Below, piece after piece: positions 24,986 through 34,394 of a stretch of 64,000 nt of DNA. The translations under genes and the position numbers were made by a program. Source of the stretch: Erythrobacter sp. NAP1. Its GTDB lineage: Bacteria > Pseudomonadota > Alphaproteobacteria > Sphingomonadales > Sphingomonadaceae. Under the pieces are notes generated by a model. That model saw nothing but the letters and a program-made list of their open reading frames with translations, was not told the DNA's origin and did not search any database. The DNA lies in assembly GCF_000152865.1 (NCBI RefSeq), contig NZ_CH672390.1, forward strand, positions 558,001 through 622,000. Direction: 5' to 3'. Numbering within the stretch: the stretch's first letter is position 1; each line of letters begins with the position of its first letter.

Positions 24986-27900
24986 ACCGTCATCGACGTG
25001 CCGCGATAGATCTTCGAGCGGTAGCGCGAGTCCTGCGCATCGGGCAGCGGTGCGCCGACCAACAGAACAGCGCGGGTGAAGCGCCTAAGCTCCTCGGCAT
25101 GTTCGTCAGCATCGCGCGGCTCCTCGCTCGAGACACGGCGGGTGAGGTTGATCTGGTTGACCGGCACATCGTGGACCAACCTCTCATTCTCCACCGCAAC
25201 CGTCGCGGTGAAAGCGTGCAGGCTCGTCTTCACGAAATTGGCGAGCGCCACTCCGGGGCCATCGGAGCCGTACGGCACGTCCGGCGACACCAACACGACT
25301 TGGCATCCGTCATAAAGCGACGCCTTGCGCGTCACGCGATAGTGGCGGGTGATGTTCGCCTCGACCATATGCGCGAAATCCTTGGTCGAAAGCGGGTTGC
25401 CGCCTTCGAACAGGTGATCGGGCAAGGGTTCACCCGGCATGGACAGGACCGTGGTGGGCTTGCCCCAATGGCCAAGCGCCTCGTCCATCGCTTCCTCAAG
25501 CCCATCACCCGCGATCAGCACTTCGAGCGCGTCTTTCGAAAGGTCGTTGGGCAACTGGTCGCGCACCGCCTTTTCGCCGGACTTGTCCTTGGCGATCAGC
25601 ACGACCTTGGCGACGCCGCAGCCTGAAACGAGCTCTTCGATAGTCGCAGCGACATAATCGGACAGGTGCTCGCCGATGATCCAGACGGTTTTCCCCTTCA
25701 TCTTGTCGATGCGCTCTTGCTTGGGGCTGCCGAACATCTCGCGCTCGGTGTTGGAGCGTTCGACCCGGAGGCCGCCTGACGGCATGAAGGTTTCCCCGCT
25801 CACAGCGCGGTCGGCGAGGAAGAAGACGGTCGCTTGCGCCACCTCCGCCTCGGTCGGCATCGCACCAAGGTGAAGCTGCGAGATCACGCCCTTGCCGACG
25901 CCGTTTGCGACCTTGTCGACCTGCGCAGCGGGGAGGAAGGGCTTGTCATCGGGAGGCGAGAGTTTGAGCCACGTCTGCTCGCTGCTCGACAGGCTCGCCC
26001 ATTCGTTCGAGCCGAGCAGGAAGCCGCCAAGCTGAAGACGGACGAGCAAACGCTGCGCCATCGCGTCGGTCAGGAGATACTGATCCCACGTGCACAGCCC
26101 ATCACCCTGCGATGCGAAGTCGAGTGCGAGCTTGCGCAGTTCCTCGGGTGCTTCTGCGTCATGGCTGAGGGTCGAGGTCGAATTGCGCGACAATCGCGTC
26201 AGGATTTTCGCCGCATCGCCGCCCTCGCGGATCGCGTGGATGACTGCGGAATAGACCGCATTCAGTCGCTTGTTCTCAAGGATCAGCTTGGCGCGGCGCT
26301 GGAACAGGCCGGGTTTTCCGCCGGTGCCGGACAAACGGTCGCCATCGACAGGGCCCGGCGCAATGGCGTTGCACTGTACCTCTGGCCCGAGGAACGGCGA
26401 GAACGCCTCGACCATCGCACGCTGGCCCGCTTTCGACAGTCCATAATCGGCGCGGTTGGGGTAGGCGACCGCGAGGAACTTTTCACCGCCGAAATAGGAC
26501 GAGACATTGAGGACGTAGCCCGAGCCCTGTTCCTTCATCAGCGGCACGACGCGCTGCATCAGATGGTAATTGGAGATAAGGTTCGCATCGAGCGTGAAGC
26601 GCCATGCCTCGGGCTCCATGTCGATCACCATGTCCTCGGCGCCCGCAACGCCTGCGTTATTGATGAGGTAATCAATCCGCCCGAACTCCTCGAGCGTCGC
26701 GTCAACCGCCTTGTCGAGCGAGGCGAAGTCGCTGACGTCGATGTCGGCCATGTATTTGACCCGGCGTTCAACGCCCGCGAAGCCGATATCCTGAAGCTCA
26801 CCCACGATCCGGTCACGGGCGGCGACAAGCTCGCTTTCGCGCCTTGCGACCATCATCACCTTTGCGCCTGCGAGCGCGAGCAAGCGCGCCACCTGGCCGC
26901 CGATCCCGGCAGAGCCGCCGGTGATGAAAGCAACCTTGCCAAGGTGTAGCCCGGTGATGTTCTCGGCAAAGCCGACCATGGCCTTGCGCGATCCGGTTTC
27001 CTCGCTGATATTCGCGGGCAGCTTGAGGTCGATCTCGGCGATGTGCTGTTCGCGGAAGAGAACGCGGGTGGCATGGCCCGAGGCAAAGCGGGTGTTCTCG
27101 TCTTCGGTGTTGGTGTGGCGCACGATCTGGTTCGACCACACGGCGTGCTCGGTCGAGCCATTGCCCGCCTGCACGCGTTCCTCATCGCGCCAGATGCGGA
27201 TCAGCTGGGTGATGCCGGCGGAGAGGACCGAGGCGAAGGAATTGCCCAAGGGATCGCCCGGATTGGTCATGAACACGCAGCGGGGAGGGGACTGGAGATC
27301 CTCTCGCCCATGCCAATACCGCGCAAGGCTTCGCGAGACTGCAATCGCGCCCACAAGCTCGGTGTCCATGAACTTCGTAACGGTATCATCGTCGGCGGCG
27401 AGCAGCGATCCGGTGAAGTGGCCCGATGGCTTGACCGGCAGGATGATCGCGCCGGTGATCGCCCCGTCGACATCGCCCGAAAACGCGGCGAGCGCGTCTT
27501 CCATCGCATCGGGCTCTGCGCGGTTGAAGCGGGTGACGGTCAGCTCCTCGCCAATCCCTTGCGCTTTCAGCCGCGCATTGGCCTGCGCAACGTCGGCATT
27601 GCGAGCGAGGCCAAGGCGCACCTTTGCGCCTGATCCGATCAGCGTGTGAGCGGCGACCAGCGCATCGTCCCAGTTCTCTCCCGAGACGATGAAGATATTG
27701 AGACCCGCCCCGTCGAGCGAGCGCATTGATGGCCGGGTCATATAGGTCGATGCCGAGGTGCGGTTGGCGGATAGACCGTGGGTCACGTCCACTTCCTCGC
27801 CCGCAATTCCTGCGGCTTCCTCACTGGCAAGGAACAGGCACGTCCCCGCGATATCCTTTGGGTTGGGCAGAGGCTTGCCGTCTACCTTTCCGTTGACGCT

Positions 27901-28635
27901 GCGGGTGAGCGCCATGCGACCGGTGAAGTAGTTTGCGGTCGTGTCCTTGGGCTGGCTCTGCACCTCGTCCATCGCGGCAAAAACGGTGCGGATGCGGTCG
28001 CTTTCAATCGGGCCGGGGAAGACAGTGTTCACGCGGATGCCGCGCGGTCCGAGCTCGCTGGCAAGCTGGTTCGATAGCGCGTTCAGCGCAGCCTTGGGCA
28101 CGACATAAGCCGTGCGTCCGTAATAGCGCGTGTGGCTGAAAATCGTCGAGATATTCACCATAGCGCCGCCCACCGGCATCATGGGCGCAACGATGCGCGC
28201 CATGTTCCAGGTCACGCCAAGGATATTGAGCATCGCATCGCGGACGGTCTCGGTATCGCCGCACGCTTCCATCTCCTGAGGGCTGAGCGGTACGTTGTGG
28301 AGCGGCTGCTTGGGGCCAGCAGAACCTGCATTGTTGATGAGGATATCGATCCGGCCATATTCTTTGCGAAGCTTTGCCATCGCTGCGCGGATCGAATCTG
28401 GATTGCCGCCATCGAGGACGGCGGTGTCGATTCGCTCAGGCGCGACGCCGGTGTCCGCGATGAGCTGTTCGCGCGCCGCAGAAATACGCTCTTCGGTGCG
28501 CCCCGTCATCACCACAAAGGCGCCTTCGCGGGCAAAGGCACGCGATATCTCGTTGCCGAGATTGCCTGCCGCCCCCGTGATCAGCGCGACCTTACCTTCG
28601 AGACGACCCTTGGCGGCGTTTCCTTCTTTGCTCAA
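24982..28635 (-). CDS. mcr: Malonyl-CoA reductase, bifunctional (3-hydroxypropionate forming)
   Basis: The 1217-residue protein matches the size and build of Chloroflexus-type malonyl-CoA reductase, which uses two NADPH to take malonyl-CoA to malonate semialdehyde and on to 3-hydroxypropionate. Two complete SDR units are visible: TGAAGNLG (20-27) with Y177/K181 in AYVVPKAAL, and TGGSAGIG (572-579) with Y731/K735 in DYGLSKAG. Each is followed by a degenerate SDR-like half (about 310-540 and 960-1200). In the known enzyme the N-terminal half reduces the semialdehyde and the C-terminal half reduces the CoA ester. The start is TTG in a TTGA overlap with the pcs stop, supported by GGAGAG 7 nt upstream. 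Confidence 0.93.
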   Translation of the reverse strand: MSKEGNAAKGRLEGKVALITGAAGNLGNEISRAFAREGAFVVMTGRTEERISAAREQLIADTGVAPERIDTAVLDGGNPDSIRAAMAKLRKEYGRIDILINNAGSAGPKQPLHNVPLSPQEMEACGDTETVRDAMLNILGVTWNMARIVAPMMPVGGAMVNISTIFSHTRYYGRTAYVVPKAALNALSNQLASELGPRGIRVNTVFPGPIESDRIRTVFAAMDEVQSQPKDTTANYFTGRMALTRSVNGKVDGKPLPNPKDIAGTCLFLASEEAAGIAGEEVDVTHGLSANRTSASTYMTRPSMRSLDGAGLNIFIVSGENWDDALVAAHTLIGSGAKVRLGLARNADVAQANARLKAQGIGEELTVTRFNRAEPDAMEDALAAFSGDVDGAITGAIILPVKPSGHFTGSLLAADDDTVTKFMDTELVGAIAVSRSLARYWHGREDLQSPPRCVFMTNPGDPLGNSFASVLSAGITQLIRIWRDEERVQAGNGSTEHAVWSNQIVRHTNTEDENTRFASGHATRVLFREQHIAEIDLKLPANISEETGSRKAMVGFAENITGLHLGKVAFITGGSAGIGGQVARLLALAGAKVMMVARRESELVAARDRIVGELQDIGFAGVERRVKYMADIDVSDFASLDKAVDATLEEFGRIDYLINNAGVAGAEDMVIDMEPEAWRFTLDANLISNYHLMQRVVPLMKEQGSGYVLNVSSYFGGEKFLAVAYPNRADYGLSKAGQRAMVEAFSPFLGPEVQCNAIAPGPVDGDRLSGTGGKPGLFQRRAKLILENKRLNAVYSAVIHAIREGGDAAKILTRLSRNSTSTLSHDAEAPEELRKLALDFASQGDGLCTWDQYLLTDAMAQRLLVRLQLGGFLLGSNEWASLSSSEQTWLKLSPPDDKPFLPAAQVDKVANGVGKGVISQLHLGAMPTEAEVAQATVFFLADRAVSGETFMPSGGLRVERSNTEREMFGSPKQERIDKMKGKTVWIIGEHLSDYVAATIEELVSGCGVAKVVLIAKDKSGEKAVRDQLPNDLSKDALEVLIAGDGLEEAMDEALGHWGKPTTVLSMPGEPLPDHLFEGGNPLSTKDFAHMVEANITRHYRVTRKASLYDGCQVVLVSPDVPYGSDGPGVALANFVKTSLHAFTATVAVENERLVHDVPVNQINLTRRVSSEEPRDADEHAEELRRFTRAVLLVGAPLPDAQDSRYRSKIYRGTSMTV

Positions 28636-31600
28636 CTCGTCTCTCCGGTGTCAGATTGCGCGGCGACCCAATATTCGAGCAGCTCGTCTTTTGTTGTGAG
28701 GCCCATCGCGGGCAGGGCATGATTGACCACGTAGGTCGCGCCCGAATGGCGGTTGTCCCACATCGCCTGGTGCGCTTCGGGAAGACCCTCCCAGGGGACC
28801 ATGGTTGGTTCGGTGACGTCGAGCAGGCCGGCTGCGACCATTTCGTTCATCATCGTCACTTCGTAAGCGTTGCACAGGTGCGTGCCGAAGATCTCGGCGC
28901 TCGGCATGTAGATACGGCGCTGCCGGGTCCAGACCTGCGGGGCGTAGAAAGTGTAACGGCGCCCGGCCATCTCCTCGGCATAGATTACGCGCCCGCCGAA
29001 CGGTTTGACGAGCGAGGTCGAGACACCGAGCGTGTCCTGTCCCGCGCGTTCGATCACGAGGTCAGGCACACCGCGCGGGTTGCCGGGAGATCGCAGCAGC
29101 TTGCCCACTGCCGTCCCGAACGGCTTCATCGTGTTCTGCTGATAGGCGCGCACGCCGATCTTGAAGTTCTCAATATCGGTTCGCGCATCGGGCAAGCGCG
29201 GGAGCGTGTCTGGCCAGTGGAAGTCCGAAAGGCGGCGCTTGAGGCCTTCGATGCTGACAATGCCTTCGACAGCGTCTTCGAGGCCCAGTGATTGCAGGAA
29301 TTCGCGCTGTCCGTCGCTGGTGGTGACGATCACCATGCGCGCTTTCATCAGGCGCGCGGCTTCGACCATTTCGAGGCCCTTTTCGTCCGCCAATTCGTGC
29401 GAGCCGGGGCCATAATAGAGCAGTACGCTCTCCCCACCGCGCAGGTTCGCGCGTGCCAGCATCTCGTCGGGCCGCGCTTCGCCGCCTTTGCCCATGAAGG
29501 AGAAGTGATAGCCCGATGACGCGCCATAAAAGGCGAGCCGCCCACCTTCCGCGAGAAGCTGGAATGAGCGCGGGAAAGCACGTTCGCCAGCATGGCTGAC
29601 CACGTAATCGGCGAGCTTGCCGCCATTCGTCTCGCGGTAGGCGTCGAGCAGTTTCTCGCCATCCGCTTCCCATTGGCGTGCTTCGTCAGGGTCGTCGGGG
29701 ACGGGCGTGAAGCAGTCGGCAATCTCGGGGTCCTTGCGATTGATCGCGCCAACAGAGCCGTGCGACTTCACGAACTCAGCGCGGTCTTCGCTCGAGACGA
29801 GGCCTGTCACGGCGAGGCCGGTGCGAACCGAAGACTTGAGCGCATCGAGACCCGTGCCCGTTGCTGACCCTTCGACAAAGGCGGTTTTGCCTGCCTGTAT
29901 TTCCAGCGTCGTGAACAGGCAGCGCGCGACGGTGCCAAGGTTGAGCGTGTAGGCGCCTGCCTGCTCAAGCGTCAGGTCGGCTGGCGGGCGGTGCAATTGC
30001 GGGCCCTGAACCGTCAGGAACTGCGCATGGCTGCCGGTTTTGGTCTCGTAGCCCTGGATCGCGAAGCCCGCATACATCGGATCATCGCCTGCGAGCGGCG
30101 AGAGCAATTCGCTCGTACCTGAATAGACCGAGACGAGGTCGCCGACCTGCAAGCGGCCCTCTTCCTTCAACTCGCTGCCGAGCGCGGCGACGAGCGCGAG
30201 TCCGCCCGATCCGGTGATCTGCACGTCTTCGTCATGCGCATCAAAAGGCGAGACCGGGATGCCGGTGAGCGCCCAGATGTCGTTGAAGTTCACTTCCGAT
30301 GAGAGGAGGTAGATGAGAGCCTCGTTGGCCCCCGGCTTGGGCGTATTCACCACAAGTTCGCGCTCGTGCGTTTCCGGCGGGCCAAAGCGCGGTGCCCCTG
30401 TATCGGGATCGCGGGCGATGCCGAAGGCGAGTTGTTTTGGCGGGATGGCGGTGACGCCGGGGTAGAACGGCGCGCCCAGCGGCAAGAGGTCGCCCGCCTC
30501 GATCAACGCGGTCTTGGTCGCCTCGTGCTGATCATCCTCCCACACGCCATCGCGGCGCACGGGTAGGGGCGGGGACTGCTTGTCCATGAATTGCTGGATG
30601 CCGGTCTTGCCGCCTTCGGGATCGATGATGGCCTCGGCAAAGCGCTGCGCCTCGCATTCGAGCCCCGCTGTCATGCCCTGCGTCCAGCCGGTCCGCACCG
30701 CGTCCAGCGCGCGCTCCCCCGCCTTGTCGCGGCCTGCCCATTCGAGCTGATTGAGGATGCGTTGAAGGAATTCGTCCTCGAGCACGGCGTCGAGGTCGAT
30801 GCTTGCGGGTTCGTGCCAGCTTTGCGTTTGGGTTTTGCGAGCGGCGAAGGCTTTGCCGAGTGCACTGTCGTCACCCGACCGCACGAATTCGCGGACCATC
30901 GCGTGGGCGTGGCTGAGTGCATTGTCCGATCCATCCGCGAGCGCATCGACCGCCCCGACCGCAAGCGCAGCGTCGGCATCAATCGCCCGCCCTCCAAGAA
31001 TCAAATCAAGCGCATCGCGAAGCCCCGTCTCTCCGCCACCGTCCGCGAGCAGGCGCGGGAGGCGCTGCGTGCCGCCATAACCGGGAAGCAGCCGCAGATT
31101 GATCTCTGGCTGCCCGAAACGCGCCTTGGGTTCGGCGACGCGGTAGTGGCAGGCGAGCGCGAACTCCATCCCGCCGCCCAGCGCCACACCCTGAATCGCA
31201 GCGATGCAGGGTTTGTCCATTTCCTCGATCGTGCGGAAGGCGAGCTGCGCGTTGTCGGGGAGCGCCTTGGCTTCCTCGACGCTGTTCACTTCCTCCAGCA
31301 TCTGGCGGATGTCTGCGCCTGCAACGAAGCTCGCCGTGCCGCTGCCGGTGAAGACCACGGCTGCGACATCGTCCTTGCGCGCAAGGTGCTCTGCAATGAT
31401 GACGAGTTCGTCGAGCGCGCGTTCGTTGAGCGCGTTGACCGGAGGGTTCTTGACCGTGACGGTCGCGACCCGCTTGCCGGGGGCTACCAGATTGTACTGG
31501 ATCGTGAAGAAGCGATACCGCTCAAACAAGGCCTGCGTGTCAGACAGCGACTGCCGCCGCTTCCAGCCATCGACCGCGCGCGCGAGTTCATCGAGGCTCT

Positions 31601-34184
31601 CGGGATTGCGAAGGGTGGAGGCATCGCCGACTTCCCCGCCCTCGACCACGGCGCGCACCATTCGGCGCATGTATTTGCCCGAGCGCGTCTCTGGGAATTC
31701 GGACAGCTCGATGAAGTCCTGAGGCACAGCCACCGCGCCCTTTTCGGTGCGCACGAGGTCGGTGAGGCGGCGCTTGTCGTCTTGCGTGAGGCGTCGACCT
31801 TCGACCGGGGTGACGAAGGCGATCGGGGTCACGCCTTTCTGCGAATGAGGCGCGCCGATCACGATCACATTGCCAACCGGCGAGTTCGGATCGAGCGCCT
31901 TGTCGCGCAGGATCGCGCCTTCGATTTCCTCGGTCCCGATGCGGTGGCCCGAGACATTGATCACATCGTCGGAGCGTCCGTGGAGAGAGAAAGAGCCGTC
32001 CGGATGGCGCATGGCAAAGTCGCCTTGCGTGTAGGCCCATGCGCCCTTCCATCGCCGCCAGTAGGTGTCGGCGTAGCGGACCTCATCGCCACGCCAACCA
32101 CCTGCTACGCGGGCCAGATTGCCCACGTGCTCGACCGTGAAATTCTCGACATCGCCCCAGATCGTGCGGGTGAGGTAGGGGTAGGGGAGCGCGATGACGA
32201 TCTCGCCCTTCTCTCCATCCTCGGCCACCCGCCACGGCGCGCCGCCCGTGCCGGTGTCGCGCTCATATTCGACCGGGCCATTGCTGGAACCGTCCGCGTC
32301 CTCGACCCACACGTCGCCCATGATCCAAGGCAGCGGATAAGTGTGCGCGTCGGCCTCAAGCGGGAAGCCGTCCGCATCGGCGAAGTGCGTCCACACCATC
32401 CCGCCATGCTCGGTCGCCCAGTAGGAATTGATGTAGCGGTGAGTGATGTGCTCCATCGCAAAGGCCTGAACTGCGGGAGAGACGGGCTCTGCGCAAAAGG
32501 TTGCGACCTTGAGGCTGGAGAGGTCGTAGCGCTGGATGTCCTTCAGGTTCTCCGGGTTCTGCATCACCGACTTGAGGAAGGTGACGCCCGCCTTGAACAC
32601 GTTGACGCCATATCGCTCGATGATCGAGGCAAAGCGGCCCGCGTGAGGGAAAACGGGCGAACCTTCGGTGATGACCGTCGTCACCCGCGAGAGGAGCGAG
32701 GCGGCGATCTGGTAGCTTTGGCCGGTGATCCAGCCCGGATCGGCGACGACATACATCACATCGCCCGGCTCGGCTCCGAAGGCGGCGGGCATGGTCGCGG
32801 CGACACCACTCGCATAGCCGCCATGGACGTGAACAACGCCTTTGGGCTTTCCGGTGGAGCCCGAGGTGTAGATGATGAAGTTGGGATATTCGGCATCGAC
32901 TGCGAGTACCGGCGCACCGGCCCAGATGGCGCGCACGAATTCGGTGTCGGAGAGCGCGAGCAGCGCCTCTTCATCGGCGACGTCGAAACCGGCATCGCGA
33001 GCAGCCTTAAGCAGTTCCTCGCCGGCCGCAGCGGTGAGGTCGTGGCTCCAGTGGTCGCGCGCTTCGTTCCAGGGCAGGTCCGGCTGCGCGGTGTGCTTGA
33101 CAACAACCACCGCGTCGACGCGGGGAGGGGAGTCCACAAGCGCGCTGGCGATGGCGATGCGCAATTGCGCCGCCTGTCGCGGGGTCATCGCGCCGCCCGC
33201 CGCTTCGCCTGATGCGATCGCGGTCAGCGCCTTGCCGACCCCGCGCATCACGTCGGATCGTTCGACCGTAACCTCGCCATCGAGCAGGCCGGCGACCTCG
33301 CTGCGGATGAGGCCTGCATGTTCGGGCGCCACCACAAGCTCGCCGTCTTCGAGCGCTTGCCCGAGCAGTTCCATCGCCACCGGGACCGCGATGAAGTTGT
33401 CGAGCGCGGGGTCGGTGTAGCTCGGCTTGAACGGCACCATCTGCGCGTTTCGGTATGAGCCATCGGCGGTGACGACCACGCGCGCGCCTGCATCGGCAAT
33501 CCGGTCGGATAGGGTCTTGTCGCTGAAGCCGCCGAAGACAGGCGTGTAGACGATACCCATCCGCTTCGCGCCCTCGGTCCAGTAAATCTGTTCCGGAATG
33601 CTCGGCATGTTGAGCGCGATGCGGTCGCCCGCCTCGAGGCCCAATGCCTTCAGCGCGAGCGCGCATTTTGCGCTTTCGAGGAGCAGCTTGCGGCGCGAGA
33701 TCACTTCGCTGTCGACGGGGCCACCGCGCCCGCCTTCGCTGGCCATGTTCCAACGGTCGCCTTCGAAGATCATCGCGGCTTCATCGCCGTGGCCGGACAA
33801 GACGTGGCGGTCGACTTCGTTGAATGCGGTGCTGGTCAGCCCGCCTTCGAACCAGCGCCAGTTGGGCGGGTCGTCATCGTTGAAGGCACGTTCCCACGGC
33901 TCAAAGCTTTCGGGCAGGTCGAGCGTTATCGGGGCGGCGCTTGATGCGTCCCACCCTGTCCATGTCTCAGCGGCATCGTCGTAGAAGGCCCATGCCGGAT
34001 TGCCTCCGGGCCCTTCGATCAGCCAGCAAATTTCTCGTTTGGCCAGTCGCCCATGAAATTCGCCCGGATCGCTCCGGCATTCTTCCCTGAGTCGCTGGAA
34101 GTGATCACGGTCCGATATTCTCAGGCCGTGAGACTGTTTTTCCAAATTATTGGACGAACCGATGTCATCGCCCTCCCCAATCAT
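28632..34184 (-). CDS. pcs: Propionyl-CoA synthase, trifunctional fusion enzyme
   Basis: A 1850-residue fusion turning 3-hydroxypropionate, ATP, CoA and NADPH into propionyl-CoA. Acyl-CoA synthetase domain (about 110-850): P-loop TSGSTGKPKG near 440-449, YWATEHGG, GRSDDVINVSGHRIG, and the adenylation lysine K837 in ETRSGKYMRR. Enoyl-CoA hydratase domain (about 900-1150): ALGGGMEFAL with E1007, GQPEINL with E1027, the two crotonase glutamates, and GYGGTQRLPR. Reductase domain (about 1270-1850): medium-chain dehydrogenase related to crotonyl-CoA carboxylase/reductase, with SEVNFNDIWALTG and the ITGSGG segment. Same architecture as Chloroflexus and Erythrobacter NAP1 enzymes, where acrylyl-CoA stays in a closed chamber. 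The ATG at 34184 lacks a clear SD. Confidence 0.95.
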   Translation of the reverse strand: MIGEGDDIGSSNNLEKQSHGLRISDRDHFQRLREECRSDPGEFHGRLAKREICWLIEGPGGNPAWAFYDDAAETWTGWDASSAAPITLDLPESFEPWERAFNDDDPPNWRWFEGGLTSTAFNEVDRHVLSGHGDEAAMIFEGDRWNMASEGGRGGPVDSEVISRRKLLLESAKCALALKALGLEAGDRIALNMPSIPEQIYWTEGAKRMGIVYTPVFGGFSDKTLSDRIADAGARVVVTADGSYRNAQMVPFKPSYTDPALDNFIAVPVAMELLGQALEDGELVVAPEHAGLIRSEVAGLLDGEVTVERSDVMRGVGKALTAIASGEAAGGAMTPRQAAQLRIAIASALVDSPPRVDAVVVVKHTAQPDLPWNEARDHWSHDLTAAAGEELLKAARDAGFDVADEEALLALSDTEFVRAIWAGAPVLAVDAEYPNFIIYTSGSTGKPKGVVHVHGGYASGVAATMPAAFGAEPGDVMYVVADPGWITGQSYQIAASLLSRVTTVITEGSPVFPHAGRFASIIERYGVNVFKAGVTFLKSVMQNPENLKDIQRYDLSSLKVATFCAEPVSPAVQAFAMEHITHRYINSYWATEHGGMVWTHFADADGFPLEADAHTYPLPWIMGDVWVEDADGSSNGPVEYERDTGTGGAPWRVAEDGEKGEIVIALPYPYLTRTIWGDVENFTVEHVGNLARVAGGWRGDEVRYADTYWRRWKGAWAYTQGDFAMRHPDGSFSLHGRSDDVINVSGHRIGTEEIEGAILRDKALDPNSPVGNVIVIGAPHSQKGVTPIAFVTPVEGRRLTQDDKRRLTDLVRTEKGAVAVPQDFIELSEFPETRSGKYMRRMVRAVVEGGEVGDASTLRNPESLDELARAVDGWKRRQSLSDTQALFERYRFFTIQYNLVAPGKRVATVTVKNPPVNALNERALDELVIIAEHLARKDDVAAVVFTGSGTASFVAGADIRQMLEEVNSVEEAKALPDNAQLAFRTIEEMDKPCIAAIQGVALGGGMEFALACHYRVAEPKARFGQPEINLRLLPGYGGTQRLPRLLADGGGETGLRDALDLILGGRAIDADAALAVGAVDALADGSDNALSHAHAMVREFVRSGDDSALGKAFAARKTQTQSWHEPASIDLDAVLEDEFLQRILNQLEWAGRDKAGERALDAVRTGWTQGMTAGLECEAQRFAEAIIDPEGGKTGIQQFMDKQSPPLPVRRDGVWEDDQHEATKTALIEAGDLLPLGAPFYPGVTAIPPKQLAFGIARDPDTGAPRFGPPETHERELVVNTPKPGANEALIYLLSSEVNFNDIWALTGIPVSPFDAHDEDVQITGSGGLALVAALGSELKEEGRLQVGDLVSVYSGTSELLSPLAGDDPMYAGFAIQGYETKTGSHAQFLTVQGPQLHRPPADLTLEQAGAYTLNLGTVARCLFTTLEIQAGKTAFVEGSATGTGLDALKSSVRTGLAVTGLVSSEDRAEFVKSHGSVGAINRKDPEIADCFTPVPDDPDEARQWEADGEKLLDAYRETNGGKLADYVVSHAGERAFPRSFQLLAEGGRLAFYGASSGYHFSFMGKGGEARPDEMLARANLRGGESVLLYYGPGSHELADEKGLEMVEAARLMKARMVIVTTSDGQREFLQSLGLEDAVEGIVSIEGLKRRLSDFHWPDTLPRLPDARTDIENFKIGVRAYQQNTMKPFGTAVGKLLRSPGNPRGVPDLVIERAGQDTLGVSTSLVKPFGGRVIYAEEMAGRRYTFYAPQVWTRQRRIYMPSAEIFGTHLCNAYEVTMMNEMVAAGLLDVTEPTMVPWEGLPEAHQAMWDNRHSGATYVVNHALPAMGLTTKDELLEYWVAAQSDTGETS

Positions 34185-34200
34185 TGTGATGATCCCACAA
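34184..34200. promoter_or_regulatory. TTGTG-N7-CACAA dyad at the pcs start codon
   Basis: Perfect 5-bp arms TTGTG (34184-34188) and CACAA (34196-34200), 7 nt apart, directly abutting the pcs initiation codon. The spacing suits a dimeric repressor such as a GntR-type protein. The site lies in the 210-bp divergent region shared with the ketosynthase gene. No regulator gene is adjacent. Confidence 0.4.
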
Positions 34201-34394
34201 GACGGTTACGGGGCGCTTACGCAAAATGTGTCGCAAGCGAAACCCCTTGCGCTCTTTTTGTGCCTTTCGACACCGATCCGGCGCAATTTTCAGTCAAGAA
34301 ACGGCAGCGAGACGAAACGGTTCCTCACTTGCCGAAATGCACCTGTCCACACGGGTCTTGCGGCGGGTTTCGGGCATACGTATTGACGCAGGCC

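Noticed and set aside
30591..33212. 873-codon open frame on the plus strand opposite pcs
   Set aside because: Arg/Val/Gly/Asp-rich translation without any domain, wholly antisense to a gene with intact catalytic motifs; long mirror frames are common in GC-rich codon use.
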